A stretch of DNA of 64,000 bases, taken from contig NC_061120.1 of the NCBI RefSeq assembly GCF_002878395.1, positions 113,446,907 to 113,510,906 of the forward strand. The letters run 5' to 3'. Source of the stretch: Capsicum annuum (lineage: Eukaryota; Streptophyta; Magnoliopsida; Solanales; Solanaceae). Shown piece by piece: positions 24,241-37,470 of this stretch. The notes beneath the pieces were generated by a model. The model was not told the origin of the DNA and made no database searches. It worked only from the letters and a program-made list of their open reading frames with translations. Both the position numbers and the translations under genes were made by a program. How positions within the stretch are numbered: the first letter of the stretch is position 1; every line of letters begins with the position of its first letter.

Positions 24241-25402
24241 TTTCGAAAACAAATTTATGTTCCATTAATCTTCAATGCAAGGTGTCAAAGTGAAGTAAAT
24301 TATGTGTATGTCCATGTTCCAAAACCAATTTCACAAGTTGGGTTGAGGTTAAAGCTAATTATAAACCATTAAACCATGAAATTTAGGGAATCCCAGGTTC
24401 CCAATTCCAATCCCAGCACCCATGCATTTAATTAGTTCAAAAACATGAAAATATCATAAAAACAAGAAAATTCAAATCCATGGGAATTCAATTCATGTAA
24501 TAACCATTCAAAACCCTACGAACCATATTCAAAATACAACTATTAAACTACATGGATAACAAATAAAATTCTGGATTTTATATAAAATCAATTTAAGGAA
24601 GAGATGCATGCCTTTTTGATGGAAGAAATTCAGAAAAAAGCTTGAATCCTTAATTTTTAGGCTTGAACCCTAGCTTTAATTGATATGAACACTTGAATTA
24701 GTTTCCCATATCTTTGATGACGAAATAAGTGAGAAAAAATTGTGAAGAAACTTGAATTTGAAGCCTTTGAAGTTGAATTTTTTGAGAACCCGTATTTGGT
24801 ATTTTTAATAATTTGTGAGGAGGGTATTATGTATTTGGGGATCATGTTAGTATTTGTTATAGAATTATTTATGATGTAAATAACAAGCTTGCCCTTGAAA
24901 AATTGAAGATAAATGCGGGTTCTAGTGTCTATGGGAACAGGGGCCTGCAACGCAATTAATATGGAGCGTACAGGGCGTGCCACACTCCTATCATAGAGCA
25001 CAGGGGTGTGCCACACCCTTATTGTGCACCCTCACGAGTTCCTCATGAAAATGATCATAAATTTTTGCTAGAGTATTGAATAAAGGCAAAATTTGTGACA
25101 TTGGAAAGAGGACTCAATTATCTTTAAATTGGTGCATCATGATCTCAAAAATTCCATATATTTATGAAGTTATACACGTTCAAGTTTGACCCTGGTAGGA
25201 TTAAATACCAAATTGGTCGATAACAAAACTTCTTAACTCAACTTTGCTTCAACTATTTCCGATGAATATTCTTCACCTTGAAAGCACTTTGCACACAAGT
25301 TAAATGATCATGACACTTATATTATATTTAAATCATTGGTTTCAAGTTTATACACGTAGGAATAACAGTTCAAATTCTAGCCCAAAAATGAGGGGCGTTA
25401 AA
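24241..25402 (-). repeat. Element C 3' LTR, partial (left copy)
   Basis: From TTATGTTCCATTAA (24256) to GGGGCGTTAAA it is collinear with 29700-30884. The rest of the LTR, equivalent to 28640-29700, is missing in this orientation and a similar piece is present inverted just to the left. Confidence 0.75.
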
Positions 25403-25415
25403 TTATCTCCCCCTT
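25403..25415 (-). other. Element C polypurine tract
   Basis: Minus-strand AAGGGGGAGATAA before the LTR, matching D at 35619-35632. Confidence 0.75.
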
Positions 25416-28400
25416 GGAATCATTCATCCTAGAATGATGGATAGGAACTTATTGAAGCCTTAGAAGTATGGAATTACGTATGTAACTTCACATTAGGAAT
25501 TCCCTCAACAAAACACATATAGGTATCAAATAAAAGGGCTCCATGGCACCACCAAGTAAATCATGTAAGCCCGAATCATGAGATAATGGACTTGGTAAAG
25601 ACATAATCTTAGTAATGAGTTTTATAAAACGTGATCATAAAAATGTAAGACATGCGTTATTCCAGGAATCTTTGGCTGGATTAAGATTGATATAAGACAT
25701 AAAACAAGATATAGTGGGACATAAGAATAAAAGCATTCTCCACCTCCAATGATCCGTCTAATAGCCATCAATATAGCAATACTTCTCAACTATGAATTCA
25801 GCTACGAATACCACACTTCACCATTTCAGTCTTACAACTAACCGCCAAAACACATCACTACAAGATCTTGAGTAAAACAATTCATTGCTTCTATATTAAG
25901 CCCTTATTCGGAGTTTAAAAGGTGCTAACATAAGTTGTAGGGCTTTATACCTTACATCCATCAAAGAATACTACTCTGTATTAATACTAGAATCAAATAA
26001 TATCATGTCTTAATCAATGAATACTAGCCACATAACACAATGGTTTGTGGATCTATCAATCACAACATTCAAGCCTGTCTTTCATACATGTAATTTACGA
26101 ATCTCCCAATCAAAAACCCTCAACTTCAATCACTTTCATAGAGATTTTAACCACATATTCCCCTACTAAGTATTTCACATCATAAAAGTTTTATCTCACT
26201 CTTCCCGCTTCCGCTATAACCTTAGTTAGAGTAGCCAGATCAAAATTTATACAGTAAAGATCATCCACTCTTATCTAAAACATCACTGTGCTTCCATAAC
26301 CACTATCATTAGGACACAAGGAGAGAAACTGAGAGAATAGAGTATGATCTTTGAAAATAGGAGTGACAATATTTATTTGTAATATTTGTTTGTTGCACTA
26401 CTCAAGGTGGGTCCTGCGATGTAAGATATGATCTAATAAACACGAAGGGATTCACATATCAAAAAATTTAGATCATAATTAGAGGACTGAAGCATGGGTA
26501 TAGGTTGTATAGTGATATTGAAACATAGGCATAGATACTATTTGAATACGTAAGATGTCGGTAGAATGTCTTCTTAAATTGAAATAGTAGGAATTTGCTA
26601 GCATAAGGATAGATTTACCATTATTATTTCCTAAAACTTGCCACGATGAGAAAATTAAAGATTTGCATCATCTCCCCCTTTTCCCAAAGGTCATTATCCC
26701 AATCTTTAAAATATATCCCCTCATTAAATCTATAAGAACGACACTCTGTACAATTGGGAAGGGGGTATCACTATGCACAAGAACACCAAACTTGCATTGA
26801 AAACTTTAATATAAACACACTAAATTCTTAGGAAATCCCTTCAGGGACTCTATTCATAACTTTCTCCAACTTCCAAATTCAGTGTCTTATAACTACCATT
26901 TTTGTGTTCATAGATGTCCATGCCTCTAAACAAATGATACTCCATTTTCATCTCTTCAGAATAGTAGCATTACACTTCTAATATCATAACCTAATAATTT
27001 AACCAAATTTTAAAACTATACTAAGAGTTCTCATAGTCTATTCACTTATCCATCAATTCAGTTCTAAAGAATACCATATAACAACTCCCTAGACTTCTCC
27101 ATACCAAAACATTTAAAACAGGAATTAGACACACATGGTGCTTGTAACTCAAGACTGAGTATACTTTATTCATATAACTTAAAGCTCTTATCCATCTAAT
27201 GATTTAGCCACCCTTACTATTTCAGCATTAGACCTCATGCATCTATCATAATTAAACAATTTAACATTTTATAAGTTATCAAAATAGCCTTTCACACACT
27301 ATATCGAGCATACTAATATCACTCTCATAAATCTTGCATCACTATCTTGGAGCTAACATTCTTATCACCACAATAAACATCTAAAGTTCAAACTTAGTGT
27401 CTAGCAACAATCATGTACCACCAATGAAATAGCCCACATAGTCCATCAAATAGAGAAATCAACCTAAATTCCTTATTTAACTTAACTACGGCCCACAAGC
27501 ACATTCTTTTTCACAATGCTGCTACTACACCTTAAAATTTACTACATATTTTCCTACCTACTAAACTAACTTACAACTGCTAGATAAAAATCAAGGGACC
27601 CTTAGTGTATTAAAACCACCTAATGAGGTTAGTCAATCTTAATCTTATTACCTAACCCATTATGGTTTATAGAACATTCACCTCCCTCACATCATATCAA
27701 CATACCCATGCATACATCCCAAGTACCTTTAAAATTCTATAAACGCCAACGAGTCCCCTTTGTTTAAGACCTCCCCAAGTGAACATTAAATTCGTAGATC
27801 ATTAGCCGACCAATCCTTTCATGCAAAACCTATAATTCACTTTGCTACTTCAATATCTAGTCCTCATGAGATCTGATCATGTTTCAACTAAAAATGCAAA
27901 TATTGTAACTAACTACTCTTTTTTACCGACTACCATAAGATTGCTAATTTGCTTGGTACACCTTAACCAAAACCATAGGGTCATATGACCCCCAACACTC
28001 ACTTAAAGGCCATTCAAATAAAACAACCCTCTTTCACTGAAAAGTTACCCACAGTCCAACTTCTAAACATATGATTTCATATCACTAACCTTGGGATAAT
28101 TTTACTACTCATAAGTCATAACACACCAATTTATTCTACCTCTTAGGATTGAAATACTACCCCAATATTAAGATACGTATCCTCCCCTGAAGTTATACAT
28201 TTTCAATAAAGTTCTAGAAAAGGAAAAATTACATATCTTACCTCGGGCTGAAAAGAACAATACATGAAGTTAGAGGTATACATTTTAATCAATAAACCTT
28301 GACACACTAATAGACTCCTTTCAACTCCTTGCACCTTCTTATGACATTTGATAACTCATTCAGAAAGGAACACACTGTTAGGAATCTATACCTTTCAACT

Positions 28401-28520
28401 TTTATCACCTCGATGATAAGACATAGTTAGCAAAATTAGTGAAAAGAAGGAATTTGAATAAACTTTATATGAACAACATAATTGCACGATCTAGAGTATG
28501 AAAGAATGAGAAACATTTCT
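25416..28520 (-). repeat. Element C non-coding internal region
   Basis: About 3.1 kb with no sustained frame on either strand and no gag or pol motif that I can find. It is collinear with the internal region of D, for example CATTCATCCTAGAATGATGG at 25421 against CATTCATCCCCGAATGATGG at 35638. The plus strand is visibly poor in G, meaning the element RNA would be poor in C. Confidence 0.7.
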
Positions 28521-28623
28521 TAAATGGCTCATAGCCTCCTAATTATAAGTATGGTGCACAACACACTAATCAGCAAGACTCTACTAGACACGACTTTGTA
28601 GACACCTAACAACCCTTAATTGT
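28521..28623 (-). other. Element C leader
   Basis: Minus-strand TAGTAGAGTCTTGCTGATTA and AGGAGGCTATGAG match the leaders of F (52367-52425), A and B. This is the main internal stretch in which a pol-less element still resembles the pol-bearing ones. Confidence 0.65.
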
Positions 28624-28635
28624 GCTATGATACCA
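28624..28635 (-). other. Element C primer-binding site
   Basis: Minus-strand TGGTATCATAGC, one base off the initiator tRNA-Met complement, four bases from the LTR. Confidence 0.8.
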
Positions 28636-28639
28636 AGCC

Positions 28640-30884
28640 TATCACAACTCAAACCAAGGCCTAGTTATGACGGGTATCTTATGTACACCATGGACCAGAG
28701 ACCACCCCCTCAGCCTAACCATATGAGCACAATAATTATAAATAGAGAATGATAGACAAACCCTAATAAGATAGATAAGATAACTCAAATGGAATCTAAG
28801 AGTACAAATAATAAATAGACCCAAATTTTTCCACAAAAGTCTCTACAATACCATAATAATAGATTGGTCGTGACATGCCCCCGACTATGTCCAAAAGTAT
28901 CCAAAAAAAGATACTAAGGAAACGTAATAAAACTAAAAAAATTGATGGGCCTTCCCAAATATTGAGGCTTACCACTATAAAGTAGACCAACGAACGAACT
29001 GAATTACCTAACACTTCACAAGGAAACAAAAGACCCCTAGGACCCTATATAATGATATGATGCAACATCCGGGGATGGATAGTAGGATGAGCCCTGGCAT
29101 ATAACTTAGGAAAGACATAAAAAATTCTATGTTCAAAATCGGTTAAAATGTCACATACAGACATTCATATATACTTATATATAGGATGTCGAGATATGAA
29201 ATAAGGATCCATTAGCATGATATTTTAAAATATTAACTTGAACTGTGTAGATCTAACCATCCTACAAACACCTATAGGCTATATGTTTCTGGCTCCTCCA
29301 CCGTAAGGGCTCCAGTGCGTATTAGCCGCATGAAACAAAGAAATCTAAGAAAGGGCCAAAGACACGGAGGCTCCAACCATTGCAAATTATAAATATACAG
29401 TGTGAACGATGCACACAGTCATATAGACCCCCACATCAGCCAATGTGGTTTCCAATATCGATTTTTCTGGGACCTCTACATTTCATAGAGAGCTACACAA
29501 TTCCCTTTAAGTCAAGATTAAAATTATTTACACATATTTCCATTAATTAACCAAGTCTTTTAATTAGGCAATTACCGTTGGTATCGTCATACCAAATAAA
29601 GATTAAGCTTGCAAACCAATTTCCATCATGCCATTCCAAAACCAATTAGCCAAATTTACTCAAAAGTTTCCAAATTAAAACCAATTCATGGCCACCAAGG
29701 CCTTTCAAAAACTAATTTATGTTCCATTAACATTTTATGCAATGCAAGGTTTCAAAGTAATGTAAATTATTTGTATATCCATGTTCTAAAACCTATTTCG
29801 CAAATTTGGTTGTGGTTAAATCCAATCCCAAACCATTAAACCAACAAATTTGGGGAAACTTATGTTCCCTATTCCGATTCACACACCCATACATTTAATT
29901 AGTTTAGAAGCATTAAAATATCGCATAAACAATCAATTTGAAACTGTGAGAATTCAATTCATGTAATAACCATTCAAAACCCCTCAACCCATATTCAATA
30001 TCAAATAATTAAACCAAATAGATAATAATTAGATATATGCCATTATATAAAATCAATTTATGGGAGAGATATATGCCTTTCTGACGAAAGAAATTCAAAG
30101 AAGATCTTGAATACTTAAGTTTGACACTTGAACCCTAGCTTGGAACTGATATGAACATTTGAATTTCTTTCCCATACCCTTGATGATGAAACTAGCGGGA
30201 AAACATTGCGAAGAAACTTGAATTTGAAGCCTTGGAATTTGAATTTTTGGAGAAGAACCCTTATTTGGTGTTTGTGAGAATTTGGGAGGAGAGAGATTAT
30301 GTATTTGGGGTTATGGGAGGATGAAATCATGTTTCTATTAGTTATTGAATGATTTACGATGCTGAAAACTAATTTGCCCTCAACAAACTGAAGAGAAATT
30401 CTTGTTTTAGCGTCTCTGGGATAATGGGCATCGCACGTAATTAATGTGGAGCATACAGGTCATTCCACGCTCTTATTGCAGAGCACAGAAGTTATTCCAC
30501 GACCTTATCATGCACCCTCAATGTTTCCTTACAGAAATGTTCATAACTTTTTGTTCGGGTATCAGATTAAGATAAACTTAGTGGTGTTGGAAAAAGGACT
30601 CAATTATTTTAATTTGGTGTGTCTTGAGATTCAAAATTCCATATATTATAAGATATGAACATTCAAATTTGACCATAGTAGGATCAAATACCAAAATTTT
30701 GTTGATAACAAAAGTTCTTAACTTCTCTATAAGTGTTTCCTATGAACATTCTTCACCTCAAAAACACTTTACACACTATGTAAATGATCATGACATTTGG
30801 TATTTAAATTGAAATAATTTTGTTTCGAGTTTATACACATAGAAATAAAGGTTTGACTTCCAGCCTGAAAACATGAGGTGATAC
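28640..30884 (-). repeat. Element C 5' LTR (right copy)
   Basis: Begins TATCACAACTC (a mutated TGTCACGAC, as seen in D) and ends GAGGTGATACA. The U3 box with ATAACTTTTTGTTCGGGTAT lies at 30541-30560. The GC-rich block just beyond it is at about 30408-30525. Confidence 0.85.
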
Positions 30885-32430
30885 AATTATACAAATCAAC
30901 TACAACATGTACTTTCTAAACAGATTCTCGAATTCGAAAATAAATCAACTTTTAAAGATAAATCAAGTTCTTTTTACCATAATAAAAAGTTGGAAACTCA
31001 TCCGATATTTAAATGAATAGATTTTTAAAATATAATTTGAAGAAAAATTTGATGTCACAGATGATATTTTAGGAAAAATTAATGAAAGGTTAAAATCCGA
31101 ATTAAAATTCACAAATTATAAGGTTATAAGAACTTTATTTAAAAAATGATACCGAAATTAACAAACAAAGCTCTTAATATTCAGTAAAAAGAATTATTAT
31201 GAAAAGCCTACAATTTTGGATATGTAGTATGAAGAAAATGAATTTTTTTCTCATACTTCACACAATGTAAAAGAAATTGTCAAATGGAATATAAATGGAT
31301 TAGCAGAACATCAAATGTATAATAAGATACTTGTAATGAAAATGGCCATTACAGTATATAAAACTAATAAAATCACAGATAAATAAGCGGCTACAACAAT
31401 TATATCAGGATTTACAGGTACCATACAATATTGGTGGGATGACTACTGCACAGATAATAACAGGCAAAGAATATTAAATGCTACTACTATTAGTCTAACT
31501 ATTAAAATCCAGTCGATAGGACAAATACTTAAAAATCAAGTTTTAGAAGATGTCACTGCCACCTTAAATTATAGTATAGCTAAACAGTTTATAGGAGAAC
31601 CTCAACTTTTTCAAGATAGAGGTTAGAAATATTATCAAATTTATCATGTCAAAAGATAGATGATTTTCGATGGTATAAAGATATTTTCTTCAACAAAGTA
31701 ATTGTTTGAGAAAACTGTAATCATAATTATTGGAAAGAAAAATTTAGAAGCGGTTTACCGACATCATTTATAGAAAATGTCATAACAAAATAAAAAGATA
31801 GGTTTGAGGAAAAAGTTCATCACAGTCACTTAACATATGATGATATTATAAGTTATATAAATGTCACATGACTAGAATTATGTACAGATATTAAACTTAA
31901 AAATAAACTTAAAAGAGGTAACAAAATATCACGAAATGAGCTAGGAAATTTTTGTCAAGATTTTGTAAATATGAAATTATTGGCCCTTTCAAAAGAAGCT
32001 ACCAAGAAAATTAAAAGACAACATAAAATTTATAAGGAACAATCTAAAAAATCACAATATTATAAAACACGATTTAAAAAATCTAAACAAGAAACTAATA
32101 AGTGTGAATATAAATACAATAATGATATAAGTTGGAACAAAAGAAATAAGACATAGGGCTAAATATTGTTGGGTTCCAAATAATAAGAAAGACAAAATAA
32201 ATATGTTAGAATTTGGGAATGAAGTTAAAAATAAATTATATTATATTCTTGAGGAAAATGAAAATAGTTCTTCTTTAGAAGAAAGTCTTAGCAATGATAA
32301 CAAACTTAATATAGCATATAGCTCAGATAGTAATTTCTCAACTTACCATTGTAAATGCGACAATGCAATTTTCACTTGTGATAGTCACTCTACAAATGTT
32401 ATCGCCAATTGTAATAAGGAGAAGTAGATA
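30885..32430 (+). pseudogene. Endogenous pararetrovirus: coat-protein-like region, broken
   Basis: An AT-rich relic related to plant pararetroviruses (Caulimoviridae). Readable pieces resemble the core of the family's coat protein: FTGTIQYWWDDY at about 31408-31445, then a segment around 31655-31760 containing FRWYKD and NYWKEKF, and a lysine-rich tail at 31971-32156. A second open stretch (32203-32427) is acidic and serine-rich with scattered cysteines. These pieces lie in different frames and are separated by many stops, so no protein can be made. The genus (Solendovirus- or Petuvirus-like) is a guess. A gag of an unusual LTR element is the main alternative. Confidence 0.65.
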
Positions 32431-33399
32431 TTATTTGATATGATCGATCATTTAGAAGATCCAATCCTTATTAAAAAATATTTAATTGCCTTAAAAAGGT
32501 AGCATTCTTAATCAACAGTCATATGAAGAAACTATCAAACCCTTTAATATAAAAAATATGTAGAACAAATTTAAAGAACATAAGTCTGAAACACTAATAC
32601 AGGATCTTCAGACGGAATTATTATACATAAAAGAAGAAATTAGACAAGTTATATTAAGAATTAACAACTTAGGAACATAATAAAGAAATAGAGTCTCTAG
32701 AAGAACCTCCTATAACCAAATCAGAAAATAATACAATTACAGCAGTTAATGAGCAAAGTTACAATATATCCATTACATTAGTGATAAATAAAGATTATAC
32801 AATTCATATGATTGAATTATTAGATATTACTGCAGATCAAAACTGATTTATAGAAGGATTAATTCCTACTGAGTACCTAGGAAAAAGTGCTACACAATTA
32901 TTCTCCGCAACAGAAGAAAGATTAAAAATAAATTATAAACTCCCAAAAGCTCATATATGATACTATGGATTTTGTTATATTAATTATATTATAATAATTA
33001 AAGATATATATGAACAAATAATTTTAGGCATTCTTTATATAACTCAAATAAAACCTTATACTGTCGAGTTAAATGGCATCCATACCACTATTTTAGGAAA
33101 AAAAAAGATTATTTTCACTATCTAAACAATATATCAAAAAAGAAAGTTACTTTATAAAAGATAAAACTATCTTTAGATAAATTGTCTGAAGAGTAAAATA
33201 AACATTAAAAGAATAGAATTCCCATTAAAAGTCGTGATAGAAAGGAATAAAAATCTACAAAATGTTTCTTCCAATAAACACAGTCCCAAAGTTCTCTAAA
33301 AAGTTCCATCTATGTTGTAGATTTAATATTCCTATTATTAGATACGTTTGTGAGCCTCATTATCAGCATCTTAAGAGGAATTTAGTCCCGTGGGGATTA
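32431..33399 (+). pseudogene. Endogenous pararetrovirus: N-terminal pol (protease-like) region, broken
   Basis: Follows the coat-like region in the expected gene order. At about 32812-32870 the frame reads ELLDITADQN, a stop, then FIEGLIPTEYLG. The D-T-G of the aspartic protease has become D-I-T. ILGILYITQI at about 33022-33051 matches the ILG..F..QI type of second motif. Stops and frameshifts occur throughout. The reverse transcriptase that should follow is absent because element D begins at 33400. What follows D on the right is not recognisable virus sequence, so the rest was lost. Confidence 0.6.
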
Positions 33400-35618
33400 T
33401 GTCACGACCCGAGCCGAGGTCTTAGCCGCGACAAGCATCACGAACCATGAAGGCTTGAGTGCTCTTTTCTATCTAGCAATCATGTACACCATTCATATAC
33501 TATAAATAAATGTGGAAAATATAATAAGATGGAAACATGGTCAATTTGTCAGTTCAACTAAATATTCAAAAAAGAGTTCTTAACATTCTAAAGACATGAC
33601 ACCAGTCTGTCAAATCTCTAACAGTACAAAAACCAACATACGTAATAAAATTGGGACATGTCCCCTAGTCGGACCATGAATCAAAATAAAATAAAATAAC
33701 AATAAATCATAACTAGGCCTTTCGAAATAAGGGAGGCTCATCAACTGTAACTTCCAACCAAATAACTCTAATACGTAATAGGACCCCAGGACTGTGCCTC
33801 AGATCCTGAAATATAAGGGGTCAATACAATTGTATTCGTAAGTGAAACAATCCAAACTAGAATTTTTATTTCATAATATAGATTAGAGTATTTTATAAAA
33901 CACTACACATCAGATAAGTAAAACATATGGGAATAATTTAGAATCTTCAAATGCTTTTCTTGAAATCAAGACTCACACTTTATTTTAATCTTGAGATAGA
34001 TGGTACACCCTATATTTCTAGATGGTACACCTTATATTTCTACAATCCCACGGGCTATATGGAATCTGCCCTTGACTAAGTAGCCAATCCCCCAATCCAA
34101 GTATGTCACAACGATTGGAGTCCTAATTATTATTCTAGTATACCAGTGTCTCAAGGACAAGTATACATTGGCATTAGCCAATCACATCACCTGAATCAGC
34201 AAACTCGATTTCCAGTGATGAGCACTAACACTCAAATATCTTCCTCGGGTAACCATCAACCACTCTTTTAGACCGATTTTAGTTCTTTAAATATCATGCT
34301 TCACATATAATATTATTCAACGCTTAAAATCTTACGGGCATATCATCATCGGGTATCTTCATACACAGACTTGCAAGCCATTCATATCATATCCATTTCA
34401 CAGCCCATCTCATTTAAAATATTCAACTGACCACCAAAGATTTATAACATCACAAGAGAGTCATCATTTTGAAACCCTATGAAATCTTTATGCAATTACT
34501 CTTTTTTTTTCAAGACTTAAACATGCGGTGACCATGTCAATAGTTCAATCACATACAATTCATCTTTTTAATATAAAGAGTATAGAATGACAAGAAAACT
34601 TCCTTTCATCATATTCTAAAATATGTCAAACACCGTGATGTTAAGAAACTCACTTTTAAAGTTTAGTTCATGCATTCAAAATTGTTCACAATGCAAATAA
34701 AAACCATAATTTATAACAAGAGAGGAAATTCATTATTCATGCTCTCAATTAAACCTTCCAAACTATAAATGTATATACGTAAGGTTTTATAATATGATTT
34801 TCATGAAAAGAGTTCAACATAATGCACACACTTTCATCAAAATGATCTTTATGACATGCTTTCCAAAACAATATTCAAAACCCTTAATTTGCAATGTGAT
34901 TATAAATCATTATACTTGATAAAAACAATAAAATTCATGCCCATGTAGTTTAAGGATAGTCCTACATACCCTAGATTACTTAGTTAGAAGAATAGAACCC
35001 AAATCTTTAGTTTTTTCTTGGAAATCTTGAACTTAAAGAATGAATTCTTAATCTTTGGGGAGGAGTTAGGCTTTATTTTGGGAGATAATTTGCATAGTTT
35101 TGGGTATATAATGCCTTAATAACACTTACATCTTTAGTTATCATGACTAGGAACTGTAGGAAAAAGACAACAATGTTCTTCGAAGTTACAATTCGTAACT
35201 GAAAATAAATTTTAGAGCTCACTGCTATGCTCCACTATTGAGGTGACTTATTGGTTCTGACGAAAATGATCATAACTTTTTGCTCAGGTATCGAATTAAG
35301 GAGAAATTGGTATCATTGGAAAACTGACTCAATTATATATAATTTGGTGGGTCTCGTGTTGAAATATTCTTCATACATCAAAAGTGATACACATTCAAAT
35401 TTCACCCTTATAGAATCGAATATAAAACTTTGGACGAATCGAAAGTTCTTAGCCCAACTTTACTCTAAGTGATTTCTATGAATATTTTTCACCCAATAGT
35501 AACTTCACACACTACGATAAAGATCATGTCACATGAATTTAAAAATAAATCACGGGATTAGAATTTACACACGTAGGAACGATGGTTTAATTCTAGCTAA
35601 AAAATGTGGGGTGTTACA
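33400..35618 (-). repeat. Element D 3' LTR (left copy)
   Basis: Begins TGTCACGACCCGAGCCGAGG and ends GTGGGGTGTTACA on the plus strand. The U3 box is at about 35266-35390 (ATAACTTTTTGCTCAGGTAT). Resembles the partial right copy 40599-41430 and, more distantly, C's LTRs. Confidence 0.9.
35105..35112 (-). promoter_or_regulatory. Possible TATA box in the D LTR
   Basis: Minus-strand ATTATATA within GGCATTATATACCC, downstream of the GC-rich U3 block. Position and sequence suit a Pol II core promoter. Confidence 0.35.
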
Positions 35619-35632
35619 TTATATCCCCCTTT
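35619..35632 (-). other. Element D polypurine tract
   Basis: Minus-strand AAAGGGGGATATAA before the LTR start TGTAACACCCC. Confidence 0.78.
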
Positions 35633-36437
35633 GGATCATTCATCCCCGAATGATGGGTTGGGACTTGTTGAAGTTCTTATGTGTAGAATAAAGAGCATAA
35701 AGTCACATTGAATACTTTTCCTCAATAGAATATGCCAAGGCATCAAACGATCTTCATGATAACCCCTAGTAAAGCGTGTAAGCACAAAGCATGAGGTAAT
35801 GAGACTTTACATAGGGATGATCTTGTACATGAGTTCTATGAATCATAATCATCAAAACATAAGGCATGAGTTAATTTGGTTATAATAGGCCTAATTGACA
35901 TCGGTCCTAATCATGAAATAAGGTTTTTGTGGGACATAGGATTAGAAGCATTCTCTACCTTACAAGGTATAACAAATTGACTTAAAATTAGAGACACTAC
36001 CCGTCTATGCCCAAAATAATAAATAGAATACTTCACACTTTCCACATTTAAATTTTCCTATCACACATCTAACCATAAAAGTTTGAGTCTCACTATAAAG
36101 TGCTTTTATGTTGAAACCTAACTTAGAGTAACAAGGTGCTAACCAAAACTATGGGACCCTATACTCTACATACCATTAAGAAAATTACCTACCTTATCAA
36201 TATCATCAAACACCCTCAGGTCTTAAATCAAGAAGTCCTAACCACATAACACAATGGTTTATGTTTTCATCAATCACAATATTCAAGCCTATCATTACTA
36301 CACCCACTTCTTGGATCTCCCACCGATACCAATAATCTCACTTACTCTCCTAAATATTTTCAATACATACCTCCTTCCTAACTATTTTACATATTGAATG
36401 TCCACCTCTTTCCTTCCCCCATCATATACAAACTTTG
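35633..36437 (-). repeat. Element D non-coding internal region, part 1
   Basis: No gene seen. Collinear with C from about 25416, up to the LINE insertion. Confidence 0.65.
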
Positions 36438-37470
36438 CTAAATAATAATAACAACAAACCCATTGTATTCCCATAATGAGGGATCTAGGGAGGGTAAAAT
36501 GTACGCATTCTATACCGCTACCTCCAAAAAAGTATAGACTTTATTTCTGATAGACCCCCCAGCTCAAGATAAAGAGTAATAAACAAGGTCATAATGAAAC
36601 ATAAAGCAGGATGGATGGCATAACAGAAATAATGAGCTAGAAATAATCCAAATAGAAATCAGAGAAATACAAAATAGGAGAAATAAGAGCAATACAAAAT
36701 AAGAAATAAGAAATAGGACACCAACTTAGTAGTAACATACACTCACAAGCCCAAAAACACCACCCCACCCAAACTCTCCTAGCTAGAGGCTCATACCTAT
36801 AGACACAGTCCTAAAATTACTATCCTGGCTACGCAAGAGCTGTCTTAACTACTAGATATAAACCACATACTCACACTAGCCTTCTACCCTTATCCGCGAC
36901 CTCTACACCTTCCTATCTAGGGTCATGTCCTCAGTAAGCTATAGTTGCTCTATGTCATGTCTAATTACCTCTCTCTAGTATTTATTTGGCCTACCTCTAC
37001 TCTTCCTAAAGCCATCCAAAGCTAGCCTCTCACACATATGAACTGGGGTATCCGTGTTCCTCCTCATCACATGCCCAAACCATCTTAGCCTTTCTTCTTG
37101 TATTTTCTCCTTTACCAAAGCCAATCCCACCTTTTCTCTAATAACTTTATTTCTAACTCTATCATTTATAGTAAGCCCACACATCCAACATAACATTCTT
37201 ATTTCTGCCACCTTTAATTTTTGAATGTAAAAGTTCTTGACTGGCCAACACTCCACTCCATACAACATGGTTGACTGAACTGCCACTCTATAGTATTTAC
37301 CTCTAAGGTTAAGGGGCACCTTCTTATCTCACAACCCTCTTGAGGCGAGCCTCTACTTTATCCAAACTGCTCTAATACATTTAAAGACATCCTCATCAAT
37401 CTCGTCATTCCCCCTGATCATAGAAAACTATCCCTCTTACAAACATCCTGGGAATCCAACCTTTTCTAAA
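36438..37470 (-). mobile_element. 5'-truncated RTE-type LINE
   Basis: A non-LTR retrotransposon 3' end on the minus strand, inserted in D. About 114 codons are open (36975-37319): QSTMLYGVECWPVKN, AEIRMLCWMCGLTINDRVRN, ERLRWFGHVMRRNTDTPVH and RKSRGRPNKY, all typical of the C-terminal end of plant RTE-clade reverse transcriptases. Readable codons continue upstream through a stop to about 37450 (GNDEIDEDVFKCIRAVW). The 3' end has the Solanaceae-type tail with GGGAGGGTAAAATG-like sequence (plus strand, 36492) and finishes in a short TTG/TTA repeat at 36441-36459. The catalytic part is missing, as expected of 5' truncation. Confidence 0.85.

Larger units (their letters stand above)
24241..30884 (-). 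mobile_element. Element C: non-autonomous LTR retrotransposon
   Basis: A minus-strand element with one full LTR (28640-30884), one partial LTR (24241-25402), a primer site and a polypurine tract, but no recognisable gag or pol in its 3.2-kb internal region. The leader after the primer site resembles those of A, B and F, and the internal region is collinear with that of D. So C and D form a pol-less family that presumably borrowed proteins from Del-type elements. Confidence 0.8.

Noticed and set aside
24657..25016. Open stretch of 119 codons on the minus strand
   Set aside because: It lies wholly inside the C LTR, has no recognisable motif, and the other LTR copy does not keep it open.
24230..30890. 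Target-site duplication of element C
   Set aside because: ATTAT follows the right LTR but the left end of C is rearranged, so no matching flank can be identified.
30885..33399. Organelle DNA insertion as an explanation of the AT-rich segment
   Set aside because: Coat-protein-like and protease-like pieces in viral order explain it better, and no organelle gene is recognisable.
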